DNA from: Bacillota bacterium
Lineage (GTDB): Bacteria > Bacillota > Ch66
Assembly (NCBI GenBank): GCA_013178045.1
Contig: JABLXP010000003.1
Location: 49,101-113,100 of the forward strand
DNA length: 64,000 nt
Reading direction: 5' to 3'
The notes below the pieces were generated by a model, which saw only the letters and a program-made list of their open reading frames with translations, searched no databases and was not told the origin of the DNA. This document shows, one piece after another, positions 35,627 to 44,725 of the stretch. Position 1 is the first letter of the stretch. Every line of letters starts with the position of its first letter. The translations under genes were made by a program, and so were the position numbers.

Positions 35627-36421
35627 CTATCGGCCTTTAAAGTTCGGTTTCCGTTTTTCGATAAAAGCCCGCATACCTTCCTTTTGATCTTCAGTGCCAT
35701 AGACCATAGCCCAGGCATCAGACTCCAGTTTCAAACCGGTGTCAATGTCACAACTCCAGGCAGCGTTGATTGCCATTTTCGCCATCCTTAAGGCGATAGG
35801 TGGCTTTTTAGCCAGTTTCTTAGCCCATGCTTTAGCCGTATCCATTAATTCGGCGAGCGGGACAACCTTGTTGATAATCCCTAAGGCCAGAGCCGTCTGA
35901 GCATCAATCGGTTCGCCGAAGAAGATCATTTCCTTTGCCTTGCAAATCGAGATATTTTGGACCAGCCGCTGGGTCCCCCCGCCCCCAGGGAAGATTCCCA
36001 CATTTATTTCCGGTAGAGCAAACTTAGCGTTGTCAGCCGCGATCCGCAGGTCGCACATCAAGACGTTTTCCATCCCGCCGCCAAAGGCATATCCCGCAAC
36101 AGCGGCAATGGTCGGCTTCGGCATATCTGCCAGGAGCTTCTGATTAGCCACAACCCGGTCAGCAAATGCCCGGGCTTCAACCACCCCAAACTTGGAAAAT
36201 GACACCAGGTCCCCTCCTGCGCAGTAAACCTTTTCACCACCCGTGATGATTACGACCTTGACTTCCGGGTCCTGGGCGACACCAGCAAATATTTCTAAGC
36301 GCTCATAACTCATCTCTTCATTGACCGCATTGAGTGCCTCCGGTCGATTGAACTGGATGATGGCAATATCGTCTTCAACTGTGACCAACATGGTATTGTA
36401 CTTCTTATCCCGGTAAGACAT
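35627..36421 (-). CDS. enoyl-CoA hydratase (crotonase family)
   Basis: Hydrates enoyl-CoA to 3-hydroxyacyl-CoA. The 264-aa protein has the oxyanion-hole glycine in YCAGGDL, GGGMENVLMCDL (first catalytic Glu) and ALPEINVGIFPGGGGTQRL (second Glu). Both glutamates are present, so hydratase activity is likely. It sits between the dehydrogenases in the beta-oxidation order. It follows the 3-hydroxyacyl-CoA dehydrogenase gene, separated by a strong intercistronic hairpin. Confidence 0.92.
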   Translation of the reverse strand: MSYRDKKYNTMLVTVEDDIAIIQFNRPEALNAVNEEMSYERLEIFAGVAQDPEVKVVIITGGEKVYCAGGDLVSFSKFGVVEARAFADRVVANQKLLADMPKPTIAAVAGYAFGGGMENVLMCDLRIAADNAKFALPEINVGIFPGGGGTQRLVQNISICKAKEMIFFGEPIDAQTALALGIINKVVPLAELMDTAKAWAKKLAKKPPIALRMAKMAINAAWSCDIDTGLKLESDAWAMVYGTEDQKEGMRAFIEKRKPNFKGR

Positions 36422-36464
36422 GAAAACAGCCTCCTCCCTTAACTTTTAAATTTAGGCGGAAGCC

Positions 36465-36491
36465 CTCTGGCTGGCTTTGAGCCAGCCAGAG
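36465..36491 (-). other. intercistronic 12-bp perfect hairpin
   Basis: CTCTGGCTGGCT and AGCCAGCCAGAG enclose a 3-nt loop between the 3-hydroxyacyl-CoA dehydrogenase and hydratase genes. No T-run follows, so transcript processing or protection, or partial attenuation, is more likely than full termination. Confidence 0.55.
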
Positions 36492-36504
36492 ATCCGTCAG
36501 ACAA

Positions 36505-37401
36505 CTAAATATTCAAATCTGTTCGCGGTTTCTTCTCACCGCTGGTGTAGTCGTACCAACCTTTCCCTGTCTTACGGCCGAGATCACCGGAAGCAACCAG
36601 CTTCTTCAGGATGAGCGATGGTGCCCACTTGGGATCCTTGAAATTCTCCCACAAGGTTTCGGCAACAGCCAGACCAATGTCCAGGCCCACAAAGTCGCCA
36701 AGTTCGAATGGCCCCATCGGGTGGCCAAGACCATACTTCAAAGCCTTATCGATATCTTCTATTGTGGCCACACCTTCAGCCAGGCACTTGTAGACTTCAT
36801 TGCGCAGCGCAGCATTGACACGGTTGACCAGGAAGCCCGGACCATCCTTAACATACACGCCGACCTTACCGATCTTCTCAGTTAATTCCTTGATCACCAA
36901 AGAAGTTTCTTCCGAGGTCTTCAGGCCCTTTATGATCTCGACCAGTTTCATAACTGGCACCGGGCTGAAGAAATGCATCCCGACAAACTTATCCGGGCGC
37001 TTGGTCGCGGTCGCCAGTTCGGTAATGGGGATGGAAGATGTGTTACTGGCGAAGATAACATGAGGCGGGCACATTTCATCCAGCTTTTTAAACAAGTCCA
37101 TTTTGACTTGCTTATTCTCGATGATCGCCTCGATGATCAAGTCACAGTCTTTGGCTGGAGCCAGTTCCGTGGTCGGAGTAATCCGCCCCAAAATAGCTTT
37201 CATTTCTTCTTCGCTCAGTTTCCCTTTGGCGACATTGTTTTTCAGGTTCTTCTCGATCGTCGCCATGCCTTTTTGGACAAACTCCTCTTTAATATCCTGC
37301 ATAACAACAGCGTAGCCGGCTGCCGCTGTCACCTGAGCAATACCGGAACCCATAAAGCCGGCTCCCACGACCATTATCTTTTTAATATCATTAATATTCA
37401 T
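36505..37401 (-). CDS. 3-hydroxybutyryl-CoA dehydrogenase
   Basis: NAD-dependent oxidation of 3-hydroxyacyl-CoA. The 298-aa single-function protein has the Rossmann motif VVGAGFMGSGIAQV (11-24), FASNTSSIPIT, the catalytic His in GMHFFSPVPVMKLVE, and VNRVNAALRNE. Its size fits the bacterial short-chain enzyme (hbd/paaH type), slightly longer than usual at the C-terminus. A GGAGG site precedes the start. It is central in the beta-oxidation block. Confidence 0.94.
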   Translation of the reverse strand: MNINDIKKIMVVGAGFMGSGIAQVTAAAGYAVVMQDIKEEFVQKGMATIEKNLKNNVAKGKLSEEEMKAILGRITPTTELAPAKDCDLIIEAIIENKQVKMDLFKKLDEMCPPHVIFASNTSSIPITELATATKRPDKFVGMHFFSPVPVMKLVEIIKGLKTSEETSLVIKELTEKIGKVGVYVKDGPGFLVNRVNAALRNEVYKCLAEGVATIEDIDKALKYGLGHPMGPFELGDFVGLDIGLAVAETLWENFKDPKWAPSLILKKLVASGDLGRKTGKGWYDYTSGEKKPRTDLNI

Positions 37402-37451
37402 GTTGATAACCTCCTTGGTTAAATTTCGAACTCATTTTATCATTTTATTAT

Positions 37452-38600
37452 TTATACTTTCTGGACAATCAAGGCCATACCCTGCCCACCTTCAGCCGCT
37501 AGAGCAACCAAGCCTTTTTTAGCCTCCCGACGACGCAGTTCAAAGATTAGTTTGGTGAATAAGACCGCACCCATTGCTCCCCAGGGATTACCAGTCGCCA
37601 AAGCACCACCGTTGGGATTAACCTTTTGGACTAGCTCATCTGGATTGACTCCCCATCCTTGCCATTCTCGGAAAATAGCCAAACATTGAGCAGCCGATAT
37701 TTCATTAAGTTCAATCACGTCAATATCTGCAAGTGCTAGATTGGCCTTTTTCAAAGCAATCCGGCTGGCTTCCACAATCCCCAGACCGGTGTACCGCGGG
37801 TCACCTGCCGCAATCCCAACCGACAGGATTTGACCAAGGCACGGCAAAGACAGTTCGCGTACTTTTTCTGGACTGGCCAAAAGACACATTGCGGCAGCAT
37901 CTGCCGGTTTAGCTAGAAGATCTTGTGCATTTGTTAGTTCATCTTTGCTGATTTTTTCTTCCTTTTTACCTTTCTTCAGTACCACCTCCCCAATTTCTTC
38001 ATTAATTTGACCGCTTTCCACGGCGATCTTAGCTCGTTCTCGGCTGATACTGCTGTAATTTATCTGTTCTTCATCAGACAGCCGATATTTTTTGGCTAAA
38101 TTCTCAGCCACCTGGGCCATGGTCACAACCCCGTACTTCTCAACCGGTTGAGCACCGACCTCCTGAGCGGGAATTGCGTCCACGATTTCCCGCTGCTTTT
38201 CAGTAAATTCATACCGGGCGTTGCGAATTTCAAAGGGTATCTGGCTCATGCTTTCCGTTCCACCAGCCAGAATAACACCCGCGTCACCGCTTTTAATCGC
38301 CCAATAACCGTTAACAATCGCTTGCAAGCCAGAAGCGCTATTCCTCTGCACCGTATAGGCCGGTACCTTTTCCGGTAGACGCGCGACCAACATAGCGTGA
38401 CGGCCGCAGTTGGAAGGCTTACTGGTCTGCTTAGCTGTTCCTACGATCACTTCATCAATTTTCTCGGGATCGATTCCAGCGCGCTGCACGGCTTCCAACA
38501 TCATACTCGCGCCCAGTTGCTGCTCTGATAGATCCTTTAACTGGCCACCAAAAGCCCCAAACGGGGTTCGGGCCGCACTGACGATCATGACATTGTTCAT
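37452..38600 (-). CDS. thiolase-fold protein lacking catalytic residues
   Basis: This 382-aa protein is colinear with the adjacent thiolase, but the nucleophile Cys is Ser88 (VQRNSASGLQA). The GHP histidine is Asn (ATGNPWGAMGA), the NEAF motif is NEIS, and the C-terminal CxGGGQG is AAEGGQG with no Cys. All three catalytic positions are changed while the fold-forming segments are kept, and the gene is open and well translated (GGGGGG upstream). It may be a structural partner of the active thiolase encoded next to it, a CoA-binding regulator, or an enzyme with another activity. I see no sign of decay. Confidence 0.85.
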   Translation of the reverse strand: MNNVMIVSAARTPFGAFGGQLKDLSEQQLGASMMLEAVQRAGIDPEKIDEVIVGTAKQTSKPSNCGRHAMLVARLPEKVPAYTVQRNSASGLQAIVNGYWAIKSGDAGVILAGGTESMSQIPFEIRNARYEFTEKQREIVDAIPAQEVGAQPVEKYGVVTMAQVAENLAKKYRLSDEEQINYSSISRERAKIAVESGQINEEIGEVVLKKGKKEEKISKDELTNAQDLLAKPADAAAMCLLASPEKVRELSLPCLGQILSVGIAAGDPRYTGLGIVEASRIALKKANLALADIDVIELNEISAAQCLAIFREWQGWGVNPDELVQKVNPNGGALATGNPWGAMGAVLFTKLIFELRRREAKKGLVALAAEGGQGMALIVQKV

Positions 38601-38632
38601 CTCTTTTTCCCCCCCTCGCTTTTGATTTCAAA

Positions 38633-39844
38633 TCAACATTTCTCAACGATCATGGCAACACCCAGACCACCAGCACAACACATGGTAATCAATCCGTACC
38701 GGTTTTCTGGGACCCGTTGCAACTCGTACAGACATTTGACTGTCAGAGCCGCCCCGGTACAACCAAGTGGGTGCCCCAACGCAATCGCTCCACCATTGGG
38801 ATTCAGCTTCTTCATGAGTGACTCGCGATCGATACCCCAGGCCATCCAATCCCGCAGTACGGCCAGTGACTGGGCAGCGAAGGCCTCGTTAAGTTCTATC
38901 ACATCAAGATCATTAATCGTTAAACCGGCTCTTTCCAAAGCGATTCGGGTGCACTCTACCGGACCAATGCCCATGATCGTCGGATCGCAGCCGCTGGAGG
39001 CAATCGAAAGGATGCGGGCCATCGGCTTCATCTCCAGAGCTTTTGCCTTTTCTGCTGCCATGACCAGCACCACCGCCGCTCCGTCATTTCGCCCCGAAGA
39101 GTTCCCCGCGGTCACGCTGCCGCCTTTTTTGAAAGCCGGCCCAAGGGCAGCCAGTTTTTCCATGGTAGTCGCCCGCGGATGTTCATCCGTATCAAAAACT
39201 ACAGTCCCCTGGGGTGTTTGCACCTCGACCGGCAGAATTTGGTCTTTGAATCTGCCCTCCTGGATCGCCCGTAAGGCTCTAACCTGGCTCTCAAGGCCAA
39301 ACTCATCCTGCTCCTCCCGCGGGATCTGATACCGCTCCGCCAGGTTCTCCGCGGTGATCCCCATCGGCTGGTTACCGTAGATGTACTCCGGGATCGCGCC
39401 TGGCCCGCCTTGGGTCAGCGAGTCATCGATCAGGTGATCACCGTTCCCGAGACCGTTTCGGGCATTGCGGATGTAATAAACCGATTGGCTCATGTTTTCC
39501 GTCCCGCCGGCAATAACCACATCCGCTTCCTCACAGCGGATCATCTGGCTGGCATCCATTATCGCCTGCAAACCGGAACCACACTGTCGATGGACGGTGT
39601 AAGCCGGGACATTCTCCGGAAGCCCGGCCATTAACGCAACGACGCGGGCGGTATTGGCGGGGTCAGAACTTTGTTTTACGTGACCGAGAATGACATGATC
39701 TATTTCATGTTTATTAACCTGGGCACGTTTAAGTAGCTCTACAACGACCTGACGAGCCAGTTCTTTGTCAGGTATATCCTTGAGTGAACCCCCGATCCGG
39801 CCAATCGGTGTCCGTACCGCATGTGTTATCACTACCTCTCTCAC
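38633..39844 (-). CDS. acetyl-CoA acetyltransferase (thiolase), catalytically complete
   Basis: The 403-aa thiolase has C88 in VHRQCGSGLQA, NEAFAAQ, ALGHPLGCTGAA and MCCAGGLG. The CCAGGLG end departs from the usual CxGGGQG but keeps the cysteine. It lies directly between the CoA-transferase (32 nt) and the thiolase-like gene (32 nt). The close spacing suggests a fixed operon order of CoA-transferase, thiolase, thiolase-like, hydroxyacyl dehydrogenase, hydratase, acyl-CoA dehydrogenase. Confidence 0.94.
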   Translation of the reverse strand: MREVVITHAVRTPIGRIGGSLKDIPDKELARQVVVELLKRAQVNKHEIDHVILGHVKQSSDPANTARVVALMAGLPENVPAYTVHRQCGSGLQAIMDASQMIRCEEADVVIAGGTENMSQSVYYIRNARNGLGNGDHLIDDSLTQGGPGAIPEYIYGNQPMGITAENLAERYQIPREEQDEFGLESQVRALRAIQEGRFKDQILPVEVQTPQGTVVFDTDEHPRATTMEKLAALGPAFKKGGSVTAGNSSGRNDGAAVVLVMAAEKAKALEMKPMARILSIASSGCDPTIMGIGPVECTRIALERAGLTINDLDVIELNEAFAAQSLAVLRDWMAWGIDRESLMKKLNPNGGAIALGHPLGCTGAALTVKCLYELQRVPENRYGLITMCCAGGLGVAMIVEKC

Positions 39845-39876
39845 AAAAACATCCTCCCTTCTGAATATTAGTCGAA

Positions 39877-41226
39877 TTATTCAATTTTCGCCGTCCGTCG
39901 CCAGATCCCGAGTTTTTGCGCCTCTTTGATCAGATCATCACGGAAATCGGGATGGGCAATGGAGATGATCAGTTCGGCCCGCTGCCATTCGGATTTACCC
40001 TTCAAAATGACCTTGCCGTATTCCGTCACCAGGTAGTGCACGACTGGCCGCGGTGTAGTAACCACTGCGCCGGGGGTTAATGTGGGAACGATCCGCGATG
40101 CCCGACCGCCTTTTTTCGTGTATGTAGAGTGCATGCACAGGAATGATTTACCTCCCCGCGAGAAAAACGAGCCAAAAGCAAACTCTAATTGACCACCAGA
40201 ACCCGAGATCATCCGCGTTCCTTTACTTTCCGAACAGACTTGTCCTGTAAGATCGACCTCGAGTCCGTTGTTGATGGAGATGGCGTTATCGTTAGCCATA
40301 ACATACTGGGGATAGTTGGTGTAGCGAACTGGACAGCAGGCCAGTGCTGGGTTGTTGTCAATCCACTCCCAAAACTTCTTCGATCCCAATCCAAACGAAT
40401 AGACAATCTTACCTGGGTCCAGGGTCTTATAACGCCCCGTGATCTTCCCCGCCTCATACATGGTCATCATGGACTCAACCAGCATTTCTGAGTGAACACC
40501 CAGGTCTTTGAGGTCAGATTTAGCGATCATCTCGCCAACTGCGCGCGGAACGCCACCAATGCCGAGTTGAATACAAGCTCCATTAGGGATCTCCTCAATT
40601 ATGTACTCCGCAATTTTTGCATCCTCAGGTGAAACTGGAGCTGCTTGAATGTCCGGCAGCGGATTGTCAGCCCGGGGGTCTTCAACAATCATATCCACCT
40701 CGGAGATATGAATGCATTCTTCAAATCCCCCGAGCGCTTTAGGCATGGAAGGGTTGATCTCGACAATCACCTTTTCCGCCATATCACACACAGCTTTGAC
40801 AAATGTGGCCTGTGGTCCAAAGTTGAAATATACGTGTTTGTCCATCGGGGTGACACTAAGCATGGCGACATTGACCTTGCTGTACCCCATTCGGAACCAA
40901 TCGGGGCTCTGGCCGAACTGCGACGGGACATAGTAGCACAAACCCTGGTCATGCAACTGACGCTCGGGACCAGTCATGTGCCCACTGTTATAGCGAAAAT
41001 GCGTCGTGGTTGGATCGGCTTCTACGGTATAGAATTTACGCATGCAGGTGGCGCAGTGGATGTTCACGTCATAGAGTTCATCTTTCCGCTTGGCCAGTTC
41101 CATGTCCAGCGCAGTAGGCTTAGTGAAACTGTATCCGTAGCGAACCCAGTCACCCGACTTAACCACCTTTACTGCTTCTTCCGCCGTTACCAATTTGCTG
41201 CGATACATCTCCATCAGGTCGCTCAC
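39877..41226 (-). CDS. acetyl-CoA hydrolase/transferase family CoA-transferase (4-hydroxybutyrate/butyrate type)
   Basis: Moves CoA between acyl-CoA and a free acid such as acetate, activating the substrate of the beta-oxidation block. The 449-aa product has the family block IQLGIGGVPRAV near 220 and YSFGLGSKKFWEW near 290, and a conserved C-terminal half. I chose the GTG at 41226, which has GAGAGGAGG 7 nt upstream; the longer frame starts inside the leader. It is the first gene of the beta-oxidation operon. Leader RNA copy B and the remnant of a symporter gene lie upstream of it. Confidence 0.9.
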   Translation of the reverse strand: MSDLMEMYRSKLVTAEEAVKVVKSGDWVRYGYSFTKPTALDMELAKRKDELYDVNIHCATCMRKFYTVEADPTTTHFRYNSGHMTGPERQLHDQGLCYYVPSQFGQSPDWFRMGYSKVNVAMLSVTPMDKHVYFNFGPQATFVKAVCDMAEKVIVEINPSMPKALGGFEECIHISEVDMIVEDPRADNPLPDIQAAPVSPEDAKIAEYIIEEIPNGACIQLGIGGVPRAVGEMIAKSDLKDLGVHSEMLVESMMTMYEAGKITGRYKTLDPGKIVYSFGLGSKKFWEWIDNNPALACCPVRYTNYPQYVMANDNAISINNGLEVDLTGQVCSESKGTRMISGSGGQLEFAFGSFFSRGGKSFLCMHSTYTKKGGRASRIVPTLTPGAVVTTPRPVVHYLVTEYGKVILKGKSEWQRAELIISIAHPDFRDDLIKEAQKLGIWRRTAKIE

Positions 41227-41309
41227 GATTTTTCCTCCTCTCAATTCACAATACAATTACGCTACAAAAATGCGTAATTAATAATCCAACCTCTTACTAA
41301 AAACCCTGA

Positions 41310-41429
41310 CTAAATGGTTTCGTCTATCTCGCCTTCATTCATCCCAGCCTCATAACGCTTATATCCTTCGATATTAGTTCCTTGCTCAACAGAGTTAATT
41401 AGTTTAGCCACTACATTCATCCGTTTCAT
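41310..41429 (-). pseudogene. C-terminal remnant of a second sodium/solute symporter
   Basis: A 39-codon frame ends NIEGYKRYEAGMNEGEIDETI (split here as NIEGYKRYE and AGMNEGEIDETI). It aligns with the last 30 residues of the intact symporter at 42015-43442 (SEGYKRYQ, ALKEAETDGTI), ending at the same residue. A stop directly precedes it and no ribosome site is seen. It is best explained as what is left after deletion of a tandem symporter copy that once followed leader RNA B. Confidence 0.75.
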
Positions 41430-41493
41430 TTACAAAACCGGGGCACTCTAATAACTTCACCTCCTCCGTTCTGATTTCCCGTAGTGCTCAGGT

Positions 41494-41585
41494 AAATAAA
41501 AAAACCAACACGCTAGAGCCCTGCAGACTCCATAGTGTTGGTTTATCGGCAGCCAGTGTCATCACACTCTCCGCCAAAATCCACC
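41494..41585 (-). ncRNA. conserved leader RNA, copy B, with terminator (riboswitch candidate)
   Basis: On the minus strand it reads GGTGGATTTTGGCGGAGAGTG, then ACACTGGCTGCC, GATAAACC, then a 9-bp terminator (AACCAACAC/GTGTTGGTT) and a run of eight T. It matches copy C closely and copy A in the same order of blocks. GGAGGAGGTGAAG follows about 50 nt later, then the symporter remnant, then the CoA-transferase gene. It probably belonged to the lost symporter and may now act on the CoA-transferase operon. Confidence 0.65.
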
Positions 41586-41740
41586 GTCTTTCGGTTTTAT
41601 TGTGCGTATATGCTCGGAATATTGTCTCGAAATAAATACTTTATCTTGGAATAGTATTTCTATAAAAAGTATAATATCCCTGCTAAAAAATTTTTGTTTC
41701 TTAACTTTTTTAGGCAGAATTTTTTTGGTATGTCTTGAAT

Positions 41741-41793
41741 AAAAAGACCAACCCCTTTTGAATTATAATTATATTAATTCGCAGGGGTTGGTC
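41741..41793 (-). terminator. terminator of the symporter gene
   Basis: GACCAACCCCT and AGGGGTTGGTC form an 11-bp stem with a long AT loop, followed by TTTTTATT on the minus strand. Confidence 0.8.
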
Positions 41794-42014
41794 ATTTGCG
41801 ATCAAGGTTTTCCGCATCTACCGCTTCTTACCAACCTCATCATTCTAATTAGAACCTTCCCCTGGCCTGCACATGCCTCAGGCGGGTTCAATTTCTTATT
41901 ATATAATTCTACTATATAATTCTACAGCCTAACAGAAATTCCTTCCCGTATTTAGAGATTTCATTATACCTGAAAAATTACATTTTTTTGATAGATTATA
42001 AAATTAACAGTTTA

Positions 42015-43442
42015 TCATATCGTTCCGTCGGTCTCCGCCTCTTTAAGTGCTGTTTGATACCGTTTGTAGCCCTCTGACACCGGTTCTTTGCTCAGCAGAG
42101 TTAACAAAAACAGTGTAACTAAACCTACCGCTGCCGATGGCCAGAGTGGTGCCACACCAAAGGGGCTGCCCGCAAAGTGCCAAATCGCGGCCAATGAACC
42201 ACCGAGCAAGGTTGACCAGAAGGCGGCTGTGCTGTTCACCCGCGGCCAGAGCAATGCCATAACCAACACGATGCCGGCAACAGACCGGATCTGGAAAGCC
42301 CCTAACATTTGCCCAAGAATCGACGAGGCCTTCATCCCCAGGTACGTGGCTATAATTCCAATGACCAGGATCGTAATCTGCGAAAACCTTAACTGTTCCG
42401 CATCAGTTGCCTCAGGCTTAACTATCCCCTTGTAAAAATCTCTGGTCAGGGTCGTCGACACGATCAGCAGCAGGGCCGGGGCAGTGGAGAATATGGCGGC
42501 AATAATCGCCATCGCAGCCAGTCCGCCGATCCACGGTCCCACGTGGGCAGACATAGAAAAGAGCGCGTTTTTCGCCACAATTGTGGGCATGTGCACCTTG
42601 GCCGCCATACCGATCAGGGCCGGCATCAAGGCAAAGGGTAACACCAGAAAACCGCCTAGGGCGATCCCAGTATTGGCTTTTTTGAGGCTCTGCGCCCCAA
42701 AACAAACCCCAACCACAGTGGCAGCGGCAAAAAACGAGACCGCAGTCCCGATGCACCAGGCAACCACTGTCCAAAAGTCAGGTTGCGCGAAACTGAAAAA
42801 CGAAGCAGGCAGGGTCGCTTTAAGTTGTCCATAACCGCCGACATGGTTCACACAGACAAAAGCGGCAATCCCCATGCCAAAGTACATCACGAAAGAGTGA
42901 ACCACGTTCATCCAGGCCAGACCTTTCAATCCACCCGTCAAGGTCATAATGATAAAGATTGCTCCCACGATCCAGGCCATCAGATTATTATCCACTTTAA
43001 ACATAGGACCTAAGATAGAAGCGGCTGCTGTCGGCTGTTGAGCAAAAATGATACCGTAAACCAAGCAGATAATCAAGAGCATGATCAAACGCGTCTTCGA
43101 GTCAAACAAAACCTTATACGCTTCGGGTACAGACATCACGCCAAATTTAGCACCAACTACACGGTAGAACTTGGAGACGAAAATAACAAAGACCAAACAA
43201 CCGACGACCATTCCCCAGTTAGCCCAGACGGATGAAAATCCCATCCTAAACGCTTCGGCCGCGTTACCAATCGTCCCGGCGCCGGCGATCAGTTCAGCAA
43301 ACAACAAGGGGATAATCAAAGCCACACCCAGTCCCCTTTTCGCGACAAAGAACTCCTGAATACTCTTATTGGTTTTACTCAGATAAAGACCAATCCCAAT
43401 CGTTAACGCCATATAGGTAATCATTATAGCAGCAGGACTCAC
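42015..43442 (-). CDS. sodium:solute symporter family (SSS) transporter
   Basis: This 475-aa membrane protein has about thirteen helices and the SSS pattern: GIGLYLSKTNKSIQEFFVAKR at the N-terminus (second helix and following), LTGGLKGLAWMNVVHSFVM near 170, and IFSTAPALLLIVSTTLTRDFY near 320. The substrate may be a short-chain carboxylate or amino acid; the surrounding catabolic genes favour a carboxylate. The GTG at 43442 follows GGGGGGG. It has leader RNA copy C about 230 nt upstream and its own terminator, so it is a single-gene unit. Confidence 0.88.
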   Translation of the reverse strand: MSPAAIMITYMALTIGIGLYLSKTNKSIQEFFVAKRGLGVALIIPLLFAELIAGAGTIGNAAEAFRMGFSSVWANWGMVVGCLVFVIFVSKFYRVVGAKFGVMSVPEAYKVLFDSKTRLIMLLIICLVYGIIFAQQPTAAASILGPMFKVDNNLMAWIVGAIFIIMTLTGGLKGLAWMNVVHSFVMYFGMGIAAFVCVNHVGGYGQLKATLPASFFSFAQPDFWTVVAWCIGTAVSFFAAATVVGVCFGAQSLKKANTGIALGGFLVLPFALMPALIGMAAKVHMPTIVAKNALFSMSAHVGPWIGGLAAMAIIAAIFSTAPALLLIVSTTLTRDFYKGIVKPEATDAEQLRFSQITILVIGIIATYLGMKASSILGQMLGAFQIRSVAGIVLVMALLWPRVNSTAAFWSTLLGGSLAAIWHFAGSPFGVAPLWPSAAVGLVTLFLLTLLSKEPVSEGYKRYQTALKEAETDGTI

Positions 43443-43671
43443 TGTTTTCCCCCCCATTCAAAATTAACCGAAATTACTCGTTAAAACATAGAAAATTCCA
43501 TCAATATAAAGCCTTGGAAACTTAATAACCTCTTTCCTATATACTTCACCTCCTTTTCTTTTGATTACCCCTTTTTTTGATTAGGGAAACAATTTTTAAC
43601 TTATAAAATATTGATTATTGCGCAAAATGTATTAATTTTGTTGCCATTCTGTCTTTTTTGAATATTTGGGG

Positions 43672-43763
43672 TAAAAATAAAACCAACACGACAGAAAACA
43701 ACCTTAACTCTGCTGTGTTGGTTTATCGGCAGCCAGTACTAACACTTTCCGCCACAATCCACC
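43672..43763 (-). ncRNA. conserved leader RNA, copy C, with terminator (riboswitch candidate)
   Basis: On the minus strand it reads GGTGGATTGTGGCGG, AAAGTGT, CTGGCTGCCGATAAACC, then the 9-bp terminator AACCAACAC/GTGTTGGTT and TTATTTTT. A TATAAT box ends 2 nt before the element, so transcription would begin at or just inside it. AAAGGAGGTGAAG follows the terminator. The downstream gene is the SSS symporter. Positions 43764-44001 are otherwise AT-rich and hold no gene I can support. Confidence 0.65.
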
Positions 43764-44001
43764 ATATTATATCTTTTTTCCAATAACTACTCGGTTATGT
43801 TCAATAAGTTAAGTCGTGGATGGTTATTAATTACCTGCTTCTAGCTACTAACTATTATATTACTGCTTGTGATTATTTATTTCTACAAAAATCAAAATTA
43901 TCCTGCTGTGATTTGTGTAAATTTTATATTTTTTAAATTTTTCCCCTTTTCCATCCAGATAATTTATAGTCTATGCTTGACGTTCGTAGCTTTGTCCACT
44001 T

Positions 44002-44487
44002 TTAAAGGTTGTTGGCTGTTTTCTCATTTAATCCTCCAGCCACCTTGAACAATTCACGGTTTGGTTTTGGCCAATTTACTCGCGTATAGTTGGTCGACGA
44101 TATGTTTTCAACACCAGCTGTTTTCAGTTCGTAGTCAACATCCTTATCAATGACGATTAACAGGTAGCGGTCATTGCGTTCCATATTGATGTCCCAGCAA
44201 GCGGTGATAATCTTGGCGCCCAAATATTCATCGATAATCTGTTGAAACTCCGGGATTGACGCCCGGATAATATCTTTTCTAATACGACGCAGTTTTTCGA
44301 TCCCGTCGGGCTGGTTCCTGATTACCTTTTCTACACTGGTGATAGTAGATAACCACAGGACTAAAATAAAATTCCCGTATACTTTTACACACACGTCTTT
44401 TGGCCCACGTCCTAGAGTACGGGCGTGCAGGCGAGTAAAAGCACTTCTCAATCCATCTTCTAACTGTCCTTTCGTGCGAATGTTCAC
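44002..44487 (-). CDS. DUF2294 (MpsC-like) protein
   Basis: This 161-aa soluble protein has the recognisable block LHARTLGRGPKDVCVKV (about 19-35) followed by LWLSTITSVEKVI, as in DUF2294 proteins. These are annotated in some databases as part of a Na+-linked membrane-potential system (MpsC). The second half (about 90-161) is extra compared with the shortest family members. I chose the GTG at 44487 after AGGAGGG. It lies after the methylmalonyl-CoA genes on the same strand but 239 nt away, so operon membership is uncertain. Confidence 0.7.
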   Translation of the reverse strand: MNIRTKGQLEDGLRSAFTRLHARTLGRGPKDVCVKVYGNFILVLWLSTITSVEKVIRNQPDGIEKLRRIRKDIIRASIPEFQQIIDEYLGAKIITACWDINMERNDRYLLIVIDKDVDYELKTAGVENISSTNYTRVNWPKPNRELFKVAGGLNEKTANNL

Positions 44488-44725
44488 ACAAACCCTCCTC
44501 TCAATAATACCAGGAGGCAAAAGTCCGTGGTTAAACAAGAACTATCCTCGGCTTTTTCAATTTGGACAACAAACTTTAAAGATTATTAAAATTCAGATGT
44601 TCTTGTTCCTGTTCCAGGACCCTCCCCGGGTAATGAAATCATCCAGCACGACACATCAGATCCGCGCTTAGAGCACTAATCGCCCATATTATCCCCCCCC
44701 TTTTCGGGAAAACGCCTTGACATTC

